In this document: positions 61,341 to 64,000 of the stretch, in pieces | Layout of the letters: the number at the start of each line of letters is the position of its first letter | Numbering within the stretch: position 1 is the stretch's first letter | From: Flaveria trinervia | Taxonomy: Eukaryota; Streptophyta; Magnoliopsida; Asterales; Asteraceae | Direction of reading: 5' to 3' | Length of the DNA: 64,000 bases | Assembly (NCBI GenBank): GCA_025506515.1 | Contig: CM046443.1 | Coordinates: forward strand, 19,979,228-20,043,227 | Translations under genes and position numbers: made by a program | Notes under the pieces: generated by a model | Database searches by the model: none | The model's input: only the letters and a program-made list of their open reading frames with translations | What the model was told of the DNA's origin: nothing

Positions 61341-61529
61341 TCATATTATGACAGGAGATGATGGTGGTGGTAAGTGGGATGATGGTGAGGTATGGTGCGA
61401 TGGTGGCTGCGACAAGGTGCGACGCTAGAAGTGACAAGGTGCGATAGTGGTGGCGAAGGTCCGACGACGGTGGTGGTGAAGGGAAGACTTTGAAAAGGGG
61501 CAACGGGTGGGGTACTAGGGTGGGTTATG

Positions 61530-62997
61530 ATTATAATAATAGTAATAACAATAATAACGACAACGACAATGAAAACAAAAACGAAAATAACAATGACAAC
61601 GACAACGACAATGGCAATCATAATCACAATCACAATCACAATCACAATCACAATCACAATCACAATCACAATCACAATCACAATCACAATCACAATCACA
61701 ATCACAATCACAATCACAATCACAATCACAATCACAATCACAATCACAATCACAATCACATCACAATCACAATCACAATCCAATCACAATCACAACACAA
61801 TCACAATCACAATCACAATCACAATCACAATCACATCACAATCACAATCACAATCACAATCACAATCACAATCACAATCACAATCACAATCACAATCACA
61901 ATCACAATCACAATCACAATCACAATCACAATCACAATCACCAAATCACAATCACAATCACAATCACATCACAATCACAATCACAATCACAATCACAATC
62001 ACAATCACAATCACAATCACAATCACAATCACAATCACAATCCAATCACAATCACAATCACAATCACAATCCAATCACAATCACAATCACAATCACAATC
62101 AAATCACAATCACAATCACAACACAATCACAATCACAATCACAATCACAATCACAATCACAATCACAACACAATCACAATCACAATCACAATCACAATCG
62201 CAATCACAATCACATCACAATCACAATCACAATCACAATCACAATCACAATCACAATCACAATCACAATCACAATCACAATCACATCACAATCACAATCA
62301 CAATCACATCACAATCACAATCACAATCACAATCACAATCACAATCACAATCACAATCACAATCACAATCACAATCACAGTCACAATCACAGTCACATCA
62401 CAATCACAGTCACAGTCACAATCACAATCACAGTCACAGTCACAATCACAATCACAGTCACAGTCACAATCACAATCACAGTCACAGTCACAGTCACAGT
62501 CACAGTCACAGTCACAGTCACAGTCACAGTCACAGTCACAGTCACAATCACAATCACAATCACAGTCACAGTCACAATCACAATCACAATCACAATCACA
62601 ATCACAATCACAATCACAATCACAATCACAATCACAATCACAATCACAATCACAATCACAATCACAATCACAATCACAATCACAATCACAATCACAATCA
62701 CAATCAAATCACATCACAATCACAATCACAATCACAATCACAATCACAATCACATTCACAATCACATCACATCACAATCACAATCACAATCACAATCATA
62801 ATCACAATCACAATCACAATCACAATCACAATCACAATCACAATTATAGTAACAGTAATAGTAACAGTAACAGTAACAATAACTATAAAAATAACTATAA
62901 CTATAACTATAACAATAACGATAACAATAACGATAAGAATAACGATAATGATAACGGTAACAATAATAATAATAATAATGATAACGGTAACGGTAAT
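61530..62997. repeat. AATCAC hexanucleotide array with degenerate flanks
   Basis: From about 61618 to 62846 the sequence is almost pure (AATCAC)n, about 200 units. Short units such as CATCAC, CCAATC and AACACAATC interrupt it, and a block rich in AGTCAC lies at 62378-62575. Both ends grade into related AACGAC/AATAAC and AGTAAC/AACGAT repeats. Long ORFs across the array, such as an Asn-His repeat, follow from the period of six and are not genes. Confidence 0.95.
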
Positions 62998-62998
62998 A

Positions 62999-64000
62999 TG
63001 TCACACCCTCAAAATTCACGTGCGGAGTTTTACCACGTGGCGTCTAAACAAACTAGGAACACAGTCGCTAGTTACTCAGAACTGAGTTAATGACGTGCTG
63101 GACCTGTGCTATGATCTTAATGACAACTTGAGTTAACGACTTAAGAATAACATATTAAAATTTTATCTCCCCCAAAAGAGAGTGTATAAAAAGTGTGGGG
63201 CATGAACTCACCTCGTGCGCAACGAACAATAACAAAGAAAACCGACGATGAATGGAATGACAACCTTCAAAGATTATTTAGAACACACAAGTACATAAGT
63301 ACGTATACACAGAAAGCTTAACAACCCTAAGTTAACCTAGTTTACCTCTCTGACCCGTTAGTGACATATTAATTGAAATATCATTTAATCTAGCGTATCA
63401 ACTTAGCATACATGAATATCATACACGTTATCCACGTGTATCACATCATCACCCATGTCTACCAAGGTCATCATACAACTCGTTCAAATATCAAACAACA
63501 AACATGTCTAACACAATTATAAACACATTACAACTAACAATTCATACATGGAGTCTAATCATGCACTACATGCCATGTGAAGCCACTCATGACTTCACAT
63601 CCTAAACCCTGCCAAAATTACTAAGTATGGGCCTCAGATTCGCATACATGTATGACAATCATAACCACATTCATCAATAAGATTCATTCTAACCAAAATA
63701 CACAATAAAGATCAATTCAAATCCCAAACAAGATTCCATAATCACTAACTGCAGGACCGGTGAAGGGGGTTCACTTACAACACAACAACACAAGAGGAGA
63801 TTTACTAAACTCAAACAAACATAAACTGGATTAACCATAATAAAGACACTAAGAACACAAGTAATGTAAAAGACAGAACACAAGTATATGGTTATGAAGA
63901 ATGTAGTATATTGCTTTCTCTATGTTCTATTACAAGTGTTACAAATCATATCAATAAAGTTACAAGAACATGAGATACTTGTACTACATCCTACAGCCGG
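62999..64000. repeat. LTR-like sequence starting TGTCACACCC
   Basis: Directly after the hexamer array a new sequence begins TGTCACACCCTCAAAATTC, the style of Gypsy LTR ends in plants. A GTATAAAAAG string lies near 63184. No coding domain up to the window end. It could be an LTR cut by the window edge; strand and family are uncertain. Confidence 0.4.

Noticed and set aside
61618..62846. Telomere-like or interstitial telomeric repeat
   Set aside because: The unit is AATCAC, not the plant CCCTAAA.
61490..63085. 531-residue ORF rich in Asn-His and Ser-Gln, and Val-Ile ORFs on the other strand
   Set aside because: These follow from a six-base period without stop codons. No start context, no conserved domain, no splice signals.

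Overview
The window is nuclear DNA of a flowering plant. It has two intron-containing host genes, GT-AG introns, and roughly 50 kb of nested LTR retrotransposons. A eudicot is likely, and Asteraceae is my best guess from the style of the Copia and Gypsy LTRs; no search was possible. The host genes form a small island at 39.4-45.6 kb in tail-to-tail orientation: a plastid-type stromal HSP70 (8 exons, +) and a secreted GDSL esterase/lipase (5 exons, -). Both look intact except for single-base deletions, mostly in short homopolymers, which look more like consensus errors than real lesions.

Most of the rest is a group of related Copia elements of Sirevirus type (PBS complementary to initiator-Met tRNA, GGGGGAG-like polypurine tract, Gag-Pol, then a long extra ORF after pol, here called the 3' ORF). 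Element A (1-3937, +) is a 3' end with one LTR. Element C (about 3938-12845, -) is a 5'-LTR-gag-pol-3'ORF remnant truncated inside its 3' ORF. Element B (about 12846-37961, +) is a 3' half. Its 3' ORF is split by two Gypsy-like LTR insertions (17876-22024), the second with a perfect 5-bp target duplication. Its 3' LTR is split by element D (22809-37355, -), a complete two-LTR relative of B in opposite orientation. Element E (47675-59910, +) is a complete two-LTR element with nearly identical LTRs but damaged coding regions.

The right end (59911-64000) carries low-complexity DNA, an approximately 1.2 kb hexanucleotide array, and the start of another LTR-like sequence.

The most interesting pattern is in the Copia elements. 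Each of three families (C, B/D, A/E) has its own short palindromic motif, repeated as an array in the LTR U3. The same family-specific motif is repeated again between pol and the 3' ORF. In both places the array lies upstream of a TATA-like box. In C, B and D the internal copy is followed by a leader with a splice donor, an intron, and an acceptor directly before the 3' ORF start codon; in E the TATA box lies 60 bp before the ATG and I see no intron. This suggests that the 3' ORF is transcribed from its own promoter, co-regulated with the LTR, and that motif and protein may co-evolve.
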